Source: CANLDA01 sp964021645
GTDB lineage: Bacteria; Pseudomonadota; Alphaproteobacteria; Rhodobacterales; Rhodobacteraceae
Reading direction: 5' to 3'
Length of the DNA stretch: 23,690 nucleotides
Assembly (NCBI GenBank): GCA_964021645.1
Contig: CAXIAD010000044.1
Span: 1 to 23,690, forward strand
The position numbers and the translations under genes were made by a program. Shown here piece after piece: positions 15,848 to 23,377 of this stretch. The notes under the pieces were generated by a model. That model ran no database searches. It was not told the origin of the DNA and worked only from the letters and a program-made list of their open reading frames with translations. The number at the start of each line of letters is the position of its first letter. Position 1 is the first letter of the stretch.

Positions 15848-15876
15848 TTGACATCTTGTAAGAGAACAAGTTTATG
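15848..15876 (+). promoter_or_regulatory. Possible promoter of the binding-protein operon
   Basis: TTGACA (15848-15853), a 17-base spacer and TTTATG (15871-15876) form a promoter-like pair. The spacer holds a small dyad CTTGT-N6-ACAAG (15855-15870). One problem: a start site about seven bases after the -10 box would leave an almost leaderless message and exclude the GAGGTG ribosome-binding site at 15876-15881. The true promoter may therefore lie further upstream. Confidence 0.35.
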
Positions 15877-15890
15877 AGGTGTGTCTAGAA

Positions 15891-16901
15891 ATGTTGAAGA
15901 TTTTGGGTTGGGCAGGCTATGACGCGGGGCTTAAAACCGCCTTTGACAGCTTTCGCGCCGATACAGGAATTTCGATCTCGTTCCATGGTGTAAACAATCA
16001 GGATGAGATGTACGCTGTCGCACAGACCGAGGCATTTGACGTGGCCTGCCCGACAACTGATCGACTTGCCAGTTGGCATAGTAGCGGGTTGATAGCTGCG
16101 ATGGACGAGGGCAGGATTAACTATAAGGGGATAGATCCAGCATTTCATGCAGATACCCACACGATGATTGACGGGAAGCGACTTGGCTCTCCCAACATCT
16201 GGGGCGGTGCGGGCATTGCTCATCACCTTAAACATGCACCGTTGGCGCAGGAAAACATCAGCCTGATGGAGCTGTTTAATCCTGCATATGCGGGTCGGTT
16301 GACCATGCGTGAGGATACCGCATTTGTAGCAGCGGGTCGCGGGCTTGAGGTGAATGGGAAATTGCCGTTTCCATTTGAGGATAGTTACCGCGATGAAAGC
16401 AGAATGATCGCCAATTATGACGTGATCAGCACGTTTCTGATTGAGCATGCAAGCCATGTTGCCCGCTTTTGGTTCAGTGAAGAAGAAGGTGCAGATGCGC
16501 TTCGTTCGGGCGAATGTGTGATTGGTTATAGCTGGGATTCCACTGTGGCTCAACTTTGTAGGGAAGGGTTGCCATTTCGATTTCTCGCTCCAATCGAGGG
16601 CACAAATTGCTATCTACAGAACTTTGTCCTTGGCGCTGCTGCGGACGCGGGCCCCGCGCAGGACTGGATCGCTTGGGTCAACTCACCCAAAGGCGGCGCA
16701 CTTTACGCCAGCGCCTTGGGCGTCAATCCAGCGGCGGTTGGGGCTACGGAATTATTGCCGATCAAAGATCGCGATTTTCTTGAAATGTCTTATCCGCCCA
16801 AGGCCCGAGCGAACCTTTGGTGGCAACCGGAACAGCCCGTATGGTTTGTTAAAAATCGCTATGAATACGCCCGTAAATACCGAACTGCGACAGGCAAATG
16901 A
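15891..16901 (+). CDS. Solute-binding-protein homologue without a signal peptide (PotD/PotF-like)
   Basis: A 336-residue protein with the fold signatures of type II periplasmic binding proteins for polyamine-like ligands: 'ILGWAGYDAGLKTAFDSFRADTGISISF', 'FDVACPTTDRLASWHSSGLIAAMD', 'LMELFNPAYAGRLTMREDT' and 'ANLWWQPEQPVWFVKNRYEY'. Mature-like sequence begins at once; no signal peptide is present, and the frame upstream is closed by a TGA at 15849. The ATG at 15891 has GAGGTG nine bases upstream, better than the GTG at 15879. No permease or ATPase gene is in the window. It overlaps the next gene by four bases (ATGA). It may work in the cytoplasm as a sensor or carrier, or may have lost its leader. 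Confidence 0.85.
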   Translation: MLKILGWAGYDAGLKTAFDSFRADTGISISFHGVNNQDEMYAVAQTEAFDVACPTTDRLASWHSSGLIAAMDEGRINYKGIDPAFHADTHTMIDGKRLGSPNIWGGAGIAHHLKHAPLAQENISLMELFNPAYAGRLTMREDTAFVAAGRGLEVNGKLPFPFEDSYRDESRMIANYDVISTFLIEHASHVARFWFSEEEGADALRSGECVIGYSWDSTVAQLCREGLPFRFLAPIEGTNCYLQNFVLGAAADAGPAQDWIAWVNSPKGGALYASALGVNPAAVGATELLPIKDRDFLEMSYPPKARANLWWQPEQPVWFVKNRYEYARKYRTATGK

Positions 16902-17683
16902 ACGGGCAAAATATGTGCAAATTGATGGTTGGCAATTTGACAGTGACGGTGCTGACGCTTGGTGAAATTTGCGACAGGCCACGCGATTGGTTTGGTCCAA
17001 CGGCGACGTCGCTTGCTGATGGGATTCATCGTCTGCCAGTTAATTGCTTACATGTTACGGGGCCCAATTGTTCTGTTTTGATTGATGCATGCGACCCACA
17101 TGTTTACCCGGTGCGGGCAAGGCCTGTTGGGGATATTTGCGCCGTGCTGGAACAAGCCCAAATCGATCCCGACGGCATCACGCATGTGATCCTGTCGCAC
17201 GGGCATCACGACCATTTTTGTGGTGTTCAGGATTACGCTTCGGGCAAACCGAATTTTCCGAATGCACGCCACATCCTTTCGGCCAATGACTGGGACGGCA
17301 ACACCCTGACGGATGAAGCCCAGAGTGCAGATGGCCCCGCAGCGGATGCCGGTCCGATAGAAATGTTGCACGGTCTCGGCCTGCTTGATCTCGACGAGAC
17401 CAATAACACTTTGCCGGCGAACATCACCTTGATCGAAGCGCCCGGCGAAACCAAAGGCCACCGCGCAACGTGTATAACATCACTTGGGCAAAGTTTGTTT
17501 TTTCTGGCCGATCTATTTCATGTACCAGCCGAGATTGACGACCCACACCTGTGCCCCATCTGGGCTGATGCGGCTACGTTGATTGACAGCCGCAAACAGC
17601 TCATCGCGGCGATACGCTCGACCAAAGCCCGGTTCATTTGCAGCCATATACCTGAGGTATTCACAGCCGAGAGGCTTTGCTGA
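16898..17683 (+). CDS. Metallo-beta-lactamase-fold hydrolase
   Basis: A 261-residue cytoplasmic hydrolase. The metal motif HxHxDH is complete in 'LSHGHHDHFCG' (H101, H103, D105, H106). A later His in 'GETKGHRA', an Asp in 'FFLADLFH' and a His in 'CSHIPEVF' complete a two-metal site. No signal peptide is visible. The substrate cannot be read from sequence; the family includes lactonases, thioesterases and esterases. The ATG overlaps the stop of the binding-protein gene (ATGA). Alternative starts at residues 6 or 10 are possible. The sulfatase follows closely, so the three genes look like one operon. Confidence 0.88.
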   Translation: MNGQNMCKLMVGNLTVTVLTLGEICDRPRDWFGPTATSLADGIHRLPVNCLHVTGPNCSVLIDACDPHVYPVRARPVGDICAVLEQAQIDPDGITHVILSHGHHDHFCGVQDYASGKPNFPNARHILSANDWDGNTLTDEAQSADGPAADAGPIEMLHGLGLLDLDETNNTLPANITLIEAPGETKGHRATCITSLGQSLFFLADLFHVPAEIDDPHLCPIWADAATLIDSRKQLIAAIRSTKARFICSHIPEVFTAERLC

Positions 17684-17718
17684 CACGTCCAATTGACACT
17701 TTTACGAAAGACACCGAT

Positions 17719-19185
17719 ATGCCCCCAAAAACCCAACCCAACATTCTCCTGATCATGGCCGACCAGATGACCCCCTTTATGCTTGAGGCATGTGGGGGAA
17801 TTGGTGCCAAAACGGAGAACATGACAAAACTGGCAGCGCGATCGGCCAATTTCACGAACACCTACACGCCCAGCCCGATTTGTGTGCCTGCGCGATCCTG
17901 TTTCATGACTGGTCTCTATACATCGACCACTGGATGCTATGATAACGGCGACCCCTATCACAGCTTTATTCCGACATTCGCGCATTATCTGACCAATGCG
18001 GGCTATGAAACGGTGCTGTCAGGCAAGATGCACTTTGTCGGCGCAGATCAATTGCACGGGTTTCAGCGTCGCCTTAACACGGATGTTTACCCATCAGGTT
18101 TTATTTGGTCCTATCCACTGCCTCCTGAAAATGACCCAAACTTCAAAGCCTTTGATTTTACGCCGCAATATTTGGCCGAGAACATCGGGCCTGGATGGTC
18201 AAAGGAACTTCAATATGACGAAGAAACCCATTTCAAATCGTTAGAGTATTTGCGCCATGCGCCGGATCAGCCATGGATGCTCACCGTGTCATTCACCAAC
18301 CCGCATCCCCCCTATAAGGTGCCTAAGAAGTATTGGGAGATGTACAAGGATGCCGACCTGCCATTACCGGAATACCCCGACGATATGGATGAAAAATACT
18401 CTGATTATGATCATGCAATCAGGCGTTGGCACGGGCTGCATATCAAAGGGGATGAAATCCGTAAGCCTGAAAACCTGATTGCCATGCGACGCGGCTTTGC
18501 TGCACTTGCCCACTACGTTGACGACAAAATTGGCGAGTTGCTTGATGTGCTCGAAGAAAATGGGTTGCAGGACGACACAATTGTAATCGTGACCTCTGAT
18601 CATGGTGAAATGCTGGGTGAAAAAGGAATGATCCAGAAACGCGGCTTGTATGAATGGTCCTGCCGTATCCCGCTGTTTATTGATATTCCCGGCGTGGCTC
18701 CGGTCAAAATAGACACACCAGTTTCCCTGCTGGATGTGCCCGCAACTCTGATCGATATTGCGGGACAAACACCCGCGCAGCCCTTGGAAGGTCGATCCCT
18801 GTTGCCAGCAATTCATGGTGCGAAACTAGAAGTGGTGCCAGTGATTTCCGAATATCACGGCGAGGGGATCATGCGCCCCAGCTTTATTGTTCGGATCGGC
18901 GACTGGAAATACCACTATTGCCATGGAACGCCCTCTCGTTTGTTCAACCTTGTAAAAGACCCCGGAGAATGGGTCGATCGCGCAGGTGATCCAGATGTGG
19001 CTGATATTGAGGCAGAGTTGCATCAAGTCATCACTGGAGGGTATTTTGATCTGGAAAAAATAGCACGTGATGTTTTGGAAAGGCTCCCACTTAAGCAGGT
19101 AGTCAATGACGCCATGAAGACCAATAACACCAAATGGGATTACGTGGTCGATCAAACAGCCGCAACACAATATATTCGAACCTAG
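17719..19185 (+). CDS. Choline-sulfatase-like type I sulfatase
   Basis: A 488-residue formylglycine-dependent sulfatase. The modification motif C-x-P-x-R is present as C55-V-P-A-R59 in 'SPICVPARSCFMTGLY'. D15 and Q16 ('MADQM'), K103 and H105 in 'SGKMHFVGADQLHGF', and D/H in 'TSDHGEMLGE' supply the remaining active site. 'GKMHFVGADQLHGF' and the C-terminal 'WDYVVDQTAATQYIR' resemble choline sulfatase BetC, so a choline-O-sulfate-like substrate is plausible but unproven. No signal peptide is present, as in BetC. I chose the ATG at 17719, 35 bases after the previous stop; a TTG at 17677 would add 14 poorly conserved residues. The formylglycine-generating enzyme is not in the window. Confidence 0.92.
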   Translation: MPPKTQPNILLIMADQMTPFMLEACGGIGAKTENMTKLAARSANFTNTYTPSPICVPARSCFMTGLYTSTTGCYDNGDPYHSFIPTFAHYLTNAGYETVLSGKMHFVGADQLHGFQRRLNTDVYPSGFIWSYPLPPENDPNFKAFDFTPQYLAENIGPGWSKELQYDEETHFKSLEYLRHAPDQPWMLTVSFTNPHPPYKVPKKYWEMYKDADLPLPEYPDDMDEKYSDYDHAIRRWHGLHIKGDEIRKPENLIAMRRGFAALAHYVDDKIGELLDVLEENGLQDDTIVIVTSDHGEMLGEKGMIQKRGLYEWSCRIPLFIDIPGVAPVKIDTPVSLLDVPATLIDIAGQTPAQPLEGRSLLPAIHGAKLEVVPVISEYHGEGIMRPSFIVRIGDWKYHYCHGTPSRLFNLVKDPGEWVDRAGDPDVADIEAELHQVITGGYFDLEKIARDVLERLPLKQVVNDAMKTNNTKWDYVVDQTAATQYIRT

Positions 19186-19493
19186 TTGCCAGATATCCTT
19201 AAGCGAAACGTAAGTTTTGCGCGCCTTGCTGCCGTTTGACTGTTTTGCCGCGTTCGGGCCAAACTGGTCATTGGCCTGATGTTCGAGCGTTGCATTGCAG
19301 CTTCCTCGAAGCAAACATTGAGAGCAAAGCGCAGCATTTTGTTGATTAGAGACCGGCTCAGCGGACTATGCTGCCGTTCAAGCCTACGAATAAAATGCCT
19401 GCATTTTCAGCAGGGTTCGCAACTATGAGTTAACCGCTAGTCAGGGATCAAGCTTAGCTGGTGCCTCACGTAAGCGAGTTTGGAACTGATCGA
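19186..19493. other. Non-coding interval after the sulfatase
   Basis: No convincing gene in about 300 bases on either strand. A dyad AAAATGC-CT-GCATTTT lies at 19392-19407 with CAGCAGG just after it. The stretch could be decayed mobile or gene sequence, but I could not identify a parent. No terminator with a T-run is evident after the sulfatase. Confidence 0.5.
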
Positions 19494-19931
19494 CTAGAAC
19501 ACATGAATGTCGTTAAGAACTAACACCAAATGATCTTGATTTTGGAGGATTTCAAAGGTCGCGGTTAAGTCTGACCACTCGCCATCGAGCGGTAGACCAA
19601 AAGATATGAATCCAACACGGCTGCTCGGTTTAGCGTCTTGCCAACGGTCGACCTCCCAACGAGGCGAAGTTCCTCCTCTTGTTTCAGATATTTTTGAAAT
19701 CCTATATTCATGAGCTCCCAGCTCGTGTGGATGTCCATATCCTGCGATAACCGACCGAATTTGCTCAGATGTCCAAGAATAGTAACTGTCGTGCGCAGTG
19801 AAATTGAATGCATCTGCAAACGCGTCTTCAGCAAGCAGATCGACCCATTTTTTGACACCCTCTAGGAGGTTTTCATCGCTTGCTGTTTTGGGGAAAGTTT
19901 GCGCACCGTCTGGTATCGAAATTTCTGACAA
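19494..19931 (-). CDS. Conserved-looking hypothetical protein, 145 aa
   Basis: I do not recognise the family with certainty. The protein is soluble, acidic and Trp-rich, with an N-terminal helical part ('NLLEGVKKWVDLLAEDAFADAFNF') and a C-terminal strand-rich part ('VGFISFGLPLDGEWSDLTATFEIL' read in parts, ending 'LVLNDIHVF'). The last part looks like a conserved domain end. No ATG is available; the start is TTG at 19931 with GGAG eight bases upstream. It stands alone between non-coding stretches and points against its neighbours, which suggests separate acquisition. No partner such as a toxin is adjacent. Confidence 0.6.
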   Translation of the reverse strand: MSEISIPDGAQTFPKTASDENLLEGVKKWVDLLAEDAFADAFNFTAHDSYYSWTSEQIRSVIAGYGHPHELGAHEYRISKISETRGGTSPRWEVDRWQDAKPSSRVGFISFGLPLDGEWSDLTATFEILQNQDHLVLVLNDIHVF

Positions 19932-20237
19932 TTGCTCACTCCAAACTTATGCGGCGCTCCTTCCTTAACGGACATTGACTGTTAGATCGAGATGCTACGG
20001 TGCAGCTGGCCTAAGGAGACATTCGTTGCAGAGCCGCAATCGCTGCGTTAGCGAATTCACAGAGTGCGGACAAAGTGCGCTTTCACTGCAGAGGATTCAA
20101 TGTCTGCTTAGGGATGGTCATGTCGAGAATATTGGCTAACCTCATATTGCTTTTTGGCGTGATCATGGTCACGTTGAACAAAGATTTTGAGCCGGACCGG
20201 TTTGTCGTTCGTCTGCTCGGAGTATTGAGGGGGACCT
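19932..20237. other. Interval between the hypothetical gene and the amidase
   Basis: About 300 bases presumably holding the promoters of the two divergent genes. A hydrophobic plus-strand frame near 20120-20200 ('ILANLILLFGVIMVTL') is short, has no good ribosome-binding site and runs into the amidase, so I do not call it. No clear -35/-10 pair stood out. Confidence 0.4.
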
Positions 20238-21647
20238 ATGCGAGACTTGACGCAGCGAAGTGCTCTGGAGCTTTCGGAGCAAATTGAGAAAGGAGAACTC
20301 ACCTCAGTTCAGGTGACCAGTGCTTTTCTTGACAGAATTGAGCAATACAACCCGAAAATCAACGCGATTGTAAGTTTGCGTTCACGCACCGATATCCTCG
20401 CAGATGCGAAAATCGCCGATGAAACGCCGCGACGCGGATGGCTGCATGGCATGCCTCTCGCGGTCAAGGATTTGGCTGAAACTAAGGGTGTTCGCACCAC
20501 ATTCGGGTCGCCACTTTTTGCTGATCATATTCCCACGCAAGACTGCCTGATGGTCAAGCGGATCAGAGATGCAGGTGCAATCATTATTGGCAAGACCAAC
20601 ACGCCAGAATTTGGGCTGGGTTCGCACACCTTCAATCCGGTCCACGGGGCGACCTGTAATCCTTATGCGCCAGCGCTATCGGCTGGTGGATCGTCCGGCG
20701 GGGCTGCGGCGGCGCTGGCGGCGCGGTTGGTTCCCATCGCCGATGGTTCTGACATGATGGGCAGTCTGCGTAACCCCGCCGCCTTCTGCAATGTCTATGG
20801 GTTCAGGCCAAGTTGGGGATTGGTTCCTGATGAGCCAGTAGGCGATATGTATCTTCAGCAACTTGCAACATCCGGCCCGATGGGGCGTTCACCTGCAGAT
20901 ATAGCAGCACTTTTGAATACTTTGGCAGGTCCTGACGCTCGCTCACCCAACGCTGTTCAATTGGTACCAGACATTGGCGATCTATCAGGTTCTGTAAAAG
21001 GAAAGCGGATCGGTTGGTTTGGCGATTGGGGCGGGGCATACCCGTGTGAAAACGGAATACTGAACTTGTGCCAAACGGGCCTATCTGTTTTTGAACGGTT
21101 GGGCTGCGTAATAGAACCGGTAAAGGCCCCATTTGATGCAGCTGATTTGTGGTCATCCTGGCTAACCCTTCGCGCTTGGGCAATTGCATGCCGGATGAGG
21201 GAAACTTATGACGATCCTGAAAAACGTGCACTTCTGAAGCCCGCAATGATATGGGAAATAGAGCAAGGTATTTCCCTAAGTGCGCATGATGTACACTGTG
21301 CGAGCGAGATACGATCGGAGTGGTTTCGCAAGTTCGCCGAGATATCAGCAGAATATGACGCGTTCGCCCTTCCATCGGCACAGGTTTGGCCGTTTCCGAT
21401 AAATTGGACTTATCCCGAGATTATCAATGGCGCACGAATGGATACGTATCATCGGTGGATGGAAATCGTTGTCCCAGTGAGCCTGATCGGCTTGCCCTGC
21501 TTGGCCATTCCAGCCGGATTTGGCGCCCAAGGTCTTCCCATGGGATTGCAGCTCTTTGGGTGCAGGGGGTCGGATCATCAAATCCTGAAACTTGGGCAGG
21601 CTTATCACACACACCAAGACTGGACTGCCCAATCACCTGACCTTTAG
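20238..21647 (+). CDS. Amidase signature family protein
   Basis: A 469-residue Ser-cisSer-Lys amidohydrolase. The catalytic lysine is K77 in 'LAVKDLAE', the cis-serine is S152 or S153 in 'GGSSGG', and the nucleophile is S176 in 'GSDMMGSLRNPA'. In that motif one of the usual glycines is Met, which other family members tolerate. 'GKTNTPEFGLGSHTFNPVHGAT' is also typical. Length is normal and no signal peptide is visible. AGGGGG five bases before the ATG is a strong ribosome-binding site. The substrate is unknown. It is about 1 kb from the sulfatase operon, separated by a minus-strand gene, so joint regulation is only a guess. Confidence 0.92.
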   Translation: MRDLTQRSALELSEQIEKGELTSVQVTSAFLDRIEQYNPKINAIVSLRSRTDILADAKIADETPRRGWLHGMPLAVKDLAETKGVRTTFGSPLFADHIPTQDCLMVKRIRDAGAIIIGKTNTPEFGLGSHTFNPVHGATCNPYAPALSAGGSSGGAAAALAARLVPIADGSDMMGSLRNPAAFCNVYGFRPSWGLVPDEPVGDMYLQQLATSGPMGRSPADIAALLNTLAGPDARSPNAVQLVPDIGDLSGSVKGKRIGWFGDWGGAYPCENGILNLCQTGLSVFERLGCVIEPVKAPFDAADLWSSWLTLRAWAIACRMRETYDDPEKRALLKPAMIWEIEQGISLSAHDVHCASEIRSEWFRKFAEISAEYDAFALPSAQVWPFPINWTYPEIINGARMDTYHRWMEIVVPVSLIGLPCLAIPAGFGAQGLPMGLQLFGCRGSDHQILKLGQAYHTHQDWTAQSPDL

Positions 21648-21796
21648 CCGATTGCCCTGTTGAGAAGTGGCTGAAAGCTTATGTGATTGTACCCTAGCAA
21701 ACACTCGATTTACAGACCAAGTTTGTTGACATGGGCTCACAGCCGCCATTGGAGATGAAGATTATCGCTGCGTTGCAGTTTCCACAAAGCGGCCAT

Positions 21797-21811
21797 TTGT
21801 ACATCATACAA
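21797..21811. promoter_or_regulatory. TTGTA-N5-TACAA dyad
   Basis: A perfect 5-base dyad, TTGTA-CATCA-TACAA, of the size bound by many GntR- or IclR-type repressors. No intact gene starts next to it, so it may be a relic of the decayed regulator region. Confidence 0.25.
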
Positions 21812-21850
21812 CATAATTCCCACTCGAACGGCGGCAATGCGGGTAAACTA

Positions 21851-21973
21851 TCAATTCGCGGCATCATCTCCGGTAGTTGCTTTCGAGAAATTCACCAATG
21901 TAATGTCGTTCTTACTTCGTTTTTCAATCAGGAAACTGATCAATGCGAGGGTTTTGGCGGCGTTGCGCACCAT
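21851..21973 (-). pseudogene. Possible 5' fragment of an IclR-type regulator
   Basis: The 40-residue reading begins MVRNAAKTLALISFLIEKR and continues 'SKNDITLVNFSKATTGDDAAN' before TGA and TAG stops. Its pattern resembles the N-terminal winged-helix start of IclR regulators (VR-x-AAK-x-LA, then 'TL-x-x-x-S-x-ATG'). The remainder of the domain and the effector-binding part are absent after the stops. The match is by eye and short, so it could be coincidence. Confidence 0.3.
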
Positions 21974-22303
21974 GCCCTCGGAAAGCAGACACAGCCTTGT
22001 GGCGCGGTCTGTTGCAGGTGGCACCACAGGGTGGGAGGCTCGGCTGTTCCGATCACCAAACGGACGCCGCCCCAGAGAGCTGAGCCTCTTTTGCGACGGC
22101 GAGGCTGTCTGCTTGGCCTTGGGTTCTAGCGATCAAAGCTGATGGGAACCTATGTGGGCCACAAATCCAAGCGAACTAATGCACAGTGCAGGCCATGCTA
22201 GGGTGGTCCACTGCAACTGCCCGGCCAAGGCAAAGCAAATGGCGGCGGGACCCGACTTCTCGTGGGTGCGGGTTTTATGGTGGGGATTGAGATGTGTTGG
22301 ATA

Positions 22304-22326
22304 ATATTATCATATATTGATAATAT
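22304..22326. promoter_or_regulatory. 23-bp AT-rich dyad upstream of the ring-cleavage operon
   Basis: The 9-base arms ATATTATCA (22304-22312) and TGATAATAT (22318-22326) are perfect inverted copies around TATAT. It lies 56 bases before the dioxygenase start, a typical operator position. Symmetry and length fit a dimeric repressor (for example MarR, GntR or IclR type), but no regulator gene is in the window to pair with it. Confidence 0.55.
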
Positions 22327-22382
22327 CATGGGGCTGTGATTTGATGTGATCAAGATGGCACGACACCATGGGAGGGCTGAGA

Positions 22383-23366
22383 ATGGGCATTTGCGAGTTA
22401 GGATATCTGGGCGTGAATTCCACGCTGACCGACGATTGGTCAGAGTTCGCAGGTGGTTTACTAGGCATGCAACAGGTAGATCGGGGGGGGCGCTCGCTTA
22501 GCTTTCGTATGGATGATCGCAAGCAACGGTTTGTCGTGTCTGGAGAGCCGGGGGAGGGTCTGGCCTTTATGGGGTGGGGGGGGGAAACGCCTGCCGACCT
22601 GGACATGTTTGCCGCGCGCCTAGAGGCGGCAGGCACCAAGGTAACGCTGGCGGATGGCGAACTGCGGGACCGACGGTTTGTCGCGCAGATGATCTGGTTT
22701 GATGATCCTGCGGGCAACCGGATTGAGCTGTTTCACGGGGCCCATGAGGAGAGCGAAGCATTTAAACCTGGACGTCCACATAGCGGTTTTAATACGGGGC
22801 CTTATGGGTTGGGGCATGCGGTGTTGAACGTGGTGGATGCCGAAAGCCTTGTGCCATTTTACCGTGATATTTTAGGGTTTTCGCTAAGTGATTATGGGCT
22901 GACGCCTGTGCCGTTATTCTTTTTTCATGTGAACGGGCGGCATCATAGTTTTGCTTTGGTCGGGTCGGGAAAGGCGGGGTTTCATCATTTCATGGTGGAG
23001 TATAATGGGCTGGATGATGTCGGGCAGGGGTATGATCTGGCGACAGAGCGTGAGGACGGGGTGGCCTATACATTGGGGCGCCATACCAATGATTGGATGA
23101 CCTCGTTCTATGCTAATACACCGTCGGGTTTTTTCGTGGAAAACGGTTGGGGCGGGCGCGTGATTGATCCGGTCACATGGGAGCCGCATGAAACCACCTG
23201 CGGGCCAAGTTTCTGGGGGCATGATCGGTTATATCTGCCAGAGGAGGGGCGGGCCAAATTCAAAGATATGCGGATGGATTTGGCGGCTCAGGGCGTGCAG
23301 TCACCGCCGGTTGCGGAGTGCCCGTGGCTATTTGGGCAGCTGTCTAATGGCAGGCGGAAAGGGTGA
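22383..23366 (+). CDS. Type I extradiol dioxygenase (BphC-like, VOC superfamily)
   Basis: A 327-residue ring-cleavage enzyme that opens catechol-type rings next to the diol using Fe(II). It has two VOC modules (about 1-130 and 140-300). Iron ligands by alignment to BphC are H145 ('GLGHAVLNV'), H202 ('FHHFMVEY') and E253 ('GFFVENGWGG'). Catalytic residues H188 ('RHHSF'), H234 ('GRHTNDWM') and Y243 ('SFYANTPSG') are also kept, so it should be active. I chose the ATG at 22383 because GGAGGG lies six bases upstream; an ATG at 22368 would add five residues. It overlaps or nearly touches the hydroxylase gene downstream, forming an aromatic-degradation operon. Confidence 0.93.
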   Translation: MGICELGYLGVNSTLTDDWSEFAGGLLGMQQVDRGGRSLSFRMDDRKQRFVVSGEPGEGLAFMGWGGETPADLDMFAARLEAAGTKVTLADGELRDRRFVAQMIWFDDPAGNRIELFHGAHEESEAFKPGRPHSGFNTGPYGLGHAVLNVVDAESLVPFYRDILGFSLSDYGLTPVPLFFFHVNGRHHSFALVGSGKAGFHHFMVEYNGLDDVGQGYDLATEREDGVAYTLGRHTNDWMTSFYANTPSGFFVENGWGGRVIDPVTWEPHETTCGPSFWGHDRLYLPEEGRAKFKDMRMDLAAQGVQSPPVAECPWLFGQLSNGRRKG

Positions 23367-23377
23367 GCGGGGCGGAC

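Larger units (their letters stand above)
21648..22382. other. Degenerate non-coding stretch before the ring-cleavage operon
   Basis: About 730 bases without an intact gene. It holds a dyad at 21797-21811, a possible IclR N-terminal fragment on the minus strand at 21851-21973 and a strong AT-rich dyad at 22304-22326. The rest looks like decayed sequence. It probably marks the right border of the accessory region. Confidence 0.5.

Noticed and set aside
20075..20287. Short hydrophobic plus-strand frame before the amidase
   Set aside because: It has no convincing ribosome-binding site, overlaps the amidase start out of frame, and the hydrophobic part is too short to support a membrane protein call.
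21731..22142. Plus-strand frames of 100-130 codons before the ring-cleavage operon
   Set aside because: They have no recognisable domain or good start, and the minus strand of the same stretch looks more gene-like.
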